DNA of 64,000 nt from Nonomuraea ceibae (GTDB lineage Bacteria; Actinomycetota; Actinomycetes; Streptosporangiales; Streptosporangiaceae): positions 21,660 through 85,659 of the forward strand of contig NZ_JAHKRO010000027.1 of NCBI RefSeq assembly GCF_019396325.1, written 5' to 3'. Below the pieces are notes generated by a model that worked only from the letters and a program-made list of their open reading frames with translations, was not told where the DNA came from and ran no database searches. Of this stretch, positions 62,832 through 64,000 are shown piece by piece. The position numbers and the translations under genes were made by a program. How positions within the stretch are numbered: the stretch's first letter is position 1; each line of letters starts with the position of its first letter.

Positions 62832-63596
62832 ATGCCTGCTGAGTACACCCAAAGTGACCAGTTCCGTGGTGCCTGCATCCACCTGAGCGACCTCTCCGGC
62901 CTCGAGATTCGCGATTGCGACGTCACCGGCCTGAAGATCGTGGACTGCTATGGGGGCAACGTCTCCATCGGTGGCGGCTTCGAGCGTGTCGTTGTCAACG
63001 ACGTCGACGTGACCGCCCACGTCGAGGCCGAGCTCGACCGGCTGCATCCCAACCGGGTGCTGGCCCGTGAGGCCACGTCCGCCGCCGAATACCGGGCCGC
63101 TTGGGATGCCATCGAGCAGCAATGGGAGGAGACGCTCGACCGCGCCAGGCGCCTACCCGAGGCGAAGCTGCACGAGCAGGTCGACGGCGAGTGGTCGTTC
63201 GTCGAGACGCAGCGGCATCTGCTGATGGCCGGCGATGCCTGGATCGGCAACGCCGTGCTCGAGGAGGACGCGCCGTACCACCCGTTGGGCCTTCCTAGCG
63301 GCTGGATGCCGGCCGAAGCATCGGCGAGGCTCGGGCTCACCCTCGATGCCACCCCGACGCTCGACGAGGTACTCGCGCCGCGGCTCGCCCGCATGACCAC
63401 GATGCGCCGGGTCGTCGACGAGCTCACCGAGGCCGAGCTCGATCGGGTGTGTGGTCGCAAGCCGGCGGACCCATATCCGGACCGGGAGTACGTCGTGCGC
63501 CGCTGCCTCACGGTGGTGTGCAAGGAAGAGGCCGAGCATCACCGGTATGCGGTCCGCGACCTCACCGTGCTCGAGGCCGGTGCCCGAACCGAGTGA
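62832..63596 (+). CDS. DinB-family protein with pentapeptide-like N-terminus
   Basis: A 254-residue protein. The N-terminus has pentapeptide-like repeats (DQFRGACIHLSDLSGLEIRD, then CDVTGLKIVDC), followed by a DinB four-helix domain with WDAIEQQWEETLDRA, the metal His in ETQRHLLMAGDAWIGNAV and a C-terminal KEEAEHHRYAVRDL. This combination is common in actinobacteria; DinB proteins are thiol-dependent metalloenzymes. The start lies immediately after the truncated Tn3 transposase, so its natural promoter has probably been replaced. Confidence 0.9.
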   Translation: MPAEYTQSDQFRGACIHLSDLSGLEIRDCDVTGLKIVDCYGGNVSIGGGFERVVVNDVDVTAHVEAELDRLHPNRVLAREATSAAEYRAAWDAIEQQWEETLDRARRLPEAKLHEQVDGEWSFVETQRHLLMAGDAWIGNAVLEEDAPYHPLGLPSGWMPAEASARLGLTLDATPTLDEVLAPRLARMTTMRRVVDELTEAELDRVCGRKPADPYPDREYVVRRCLTVVCKEEAEHHRYAVRDLTVLEAGARTE

Positions 63597-63609
63597 AGGC
63601 GCGTCCCGG

Positions 63610-63958
63610 CAATGGACGGAGATCTCGCGATCCTGCGCTTGACCAGCCCGTCTTGCTGTCGGAGCCCTCATCGCACCCGCGCTGCCCAGCCAGGGAGCGG
63701 TGCCGACCGGCGAGGTAGCCACGACCGGCTACGGAAAGACCAGCAATACGGGCTTCCCCAACGAGCGACGCGAGGTCTTTCTCGATGTCACGCCGCGGTG
63801 GACCTGCGAAGGCGATCACGCCCGGAATGAACTGCACCCGCAAATCCGGCCAGACGGCCCGAGCATGCGGCACTGAACGCTTTTCATCCTGCTTCACGGA
63901 GTTGAAGAACGAGGATGGCTTTGACGAGCTGACCTGCGAGAAGAGGGCAACACCGTAG
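63610..63958 (+). pseudogene. Trypsin-like serine protease remnant
   Basis: The sequence MDGDLAILRLTSP (around the catalytic Asp of S1 proteases) is followed in another frame by GALIAPALPSQGAVPTGEVA, TTGYGKTSNTGFPNERREVF and LDVTPRWTCEG. A further frame change near 63825 gives MNCTRKSGQTARACGTERFS and a stop at 63956. The catalytic His and Ser regions are missing. It is a decayed secreted protease, running to near the window end. Confidence 0.6.
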
Positions 63959-64000
63959 CTTGCGAAGGACGCGCCAGGTTTTCAGCTGCGCATTCGCGCG

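Overview
The window is high-GC DNA with GTG and TTG starts, mycothiol-type enzymes, many TetR, LysR and MmyB-type regulators, an AfsR/SARP activator and actinobacterial two-component systems. It looks like the chromosome of a filamentous actinomycete, most likely a Streptosporangiaceae such as Nonomuraea; the genus is an inference from gene style. No rRNA, tRNA or CRISPR array was seen.

Layout. 0-10 kb: a sugar ABC transporter lipoprotein with a ROK regulator, a MarR, a LysR, a VOC protein, a PASTA lipoprotein, a TetR/SDR divergent pair with two operator palindromes, an ECF sigma with its membrane regulator, and a TetR/flavin monooxygenase operon. 10-21 kb: a second ECF sigma/membrane partner pair, a TetR/MFS/hydrolase locus with three operator-like repeats, a membrane metallo-beta-lactamase-fold protein, apolipoprotein N-acyltransferase and a NarL-type two-component system. 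21-30 kb: metabolic enzymes (mycothiol-dependent isomerase family, esterase, two serine hydrolases, flavin monooxygenase) next to a SARP regulator. 30-38 kb: an MmyB-type regulator, SDRs, and a coherent operon of OmpR regulator, histidine kinase, VTC polyphosphate polymerase domain, DUF4956 membrane protein and CotH kinase.

From about 41 to 64 kb the region is strongly eroded. It holds an IS21 remnant, a lone tyrosine recombinase preceded by a perfect 21-bp inverted repeat, a decayed RiPP (graspetide-like) cluster whose precursor peptide is still intact, a two-component system bracketed by a 104-bp inverted repeat and followed by a truncated copy of the histidine kinase encoded near 20 kb, a frameshifted and truncated Tn3-family transposase, and several secreted-protein, TetR and protease remnants.

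Two things stand out. First, 46.2-49.0 kb carries a 52-residue double-glycine precursor followed by truncated ATP-grasp, PpiC-related maturation and C39-peptidase ABC exporter genes. Second, 57.0-61.5 kb encodes an intact two-gene unit: an 850-residue protein of unknown family ending in a type II secretion GspG-like domain but lacking any prepilin leader, followed by a 641-residue protein with a strong membrane segment. I do not recognise this pair as a described system.
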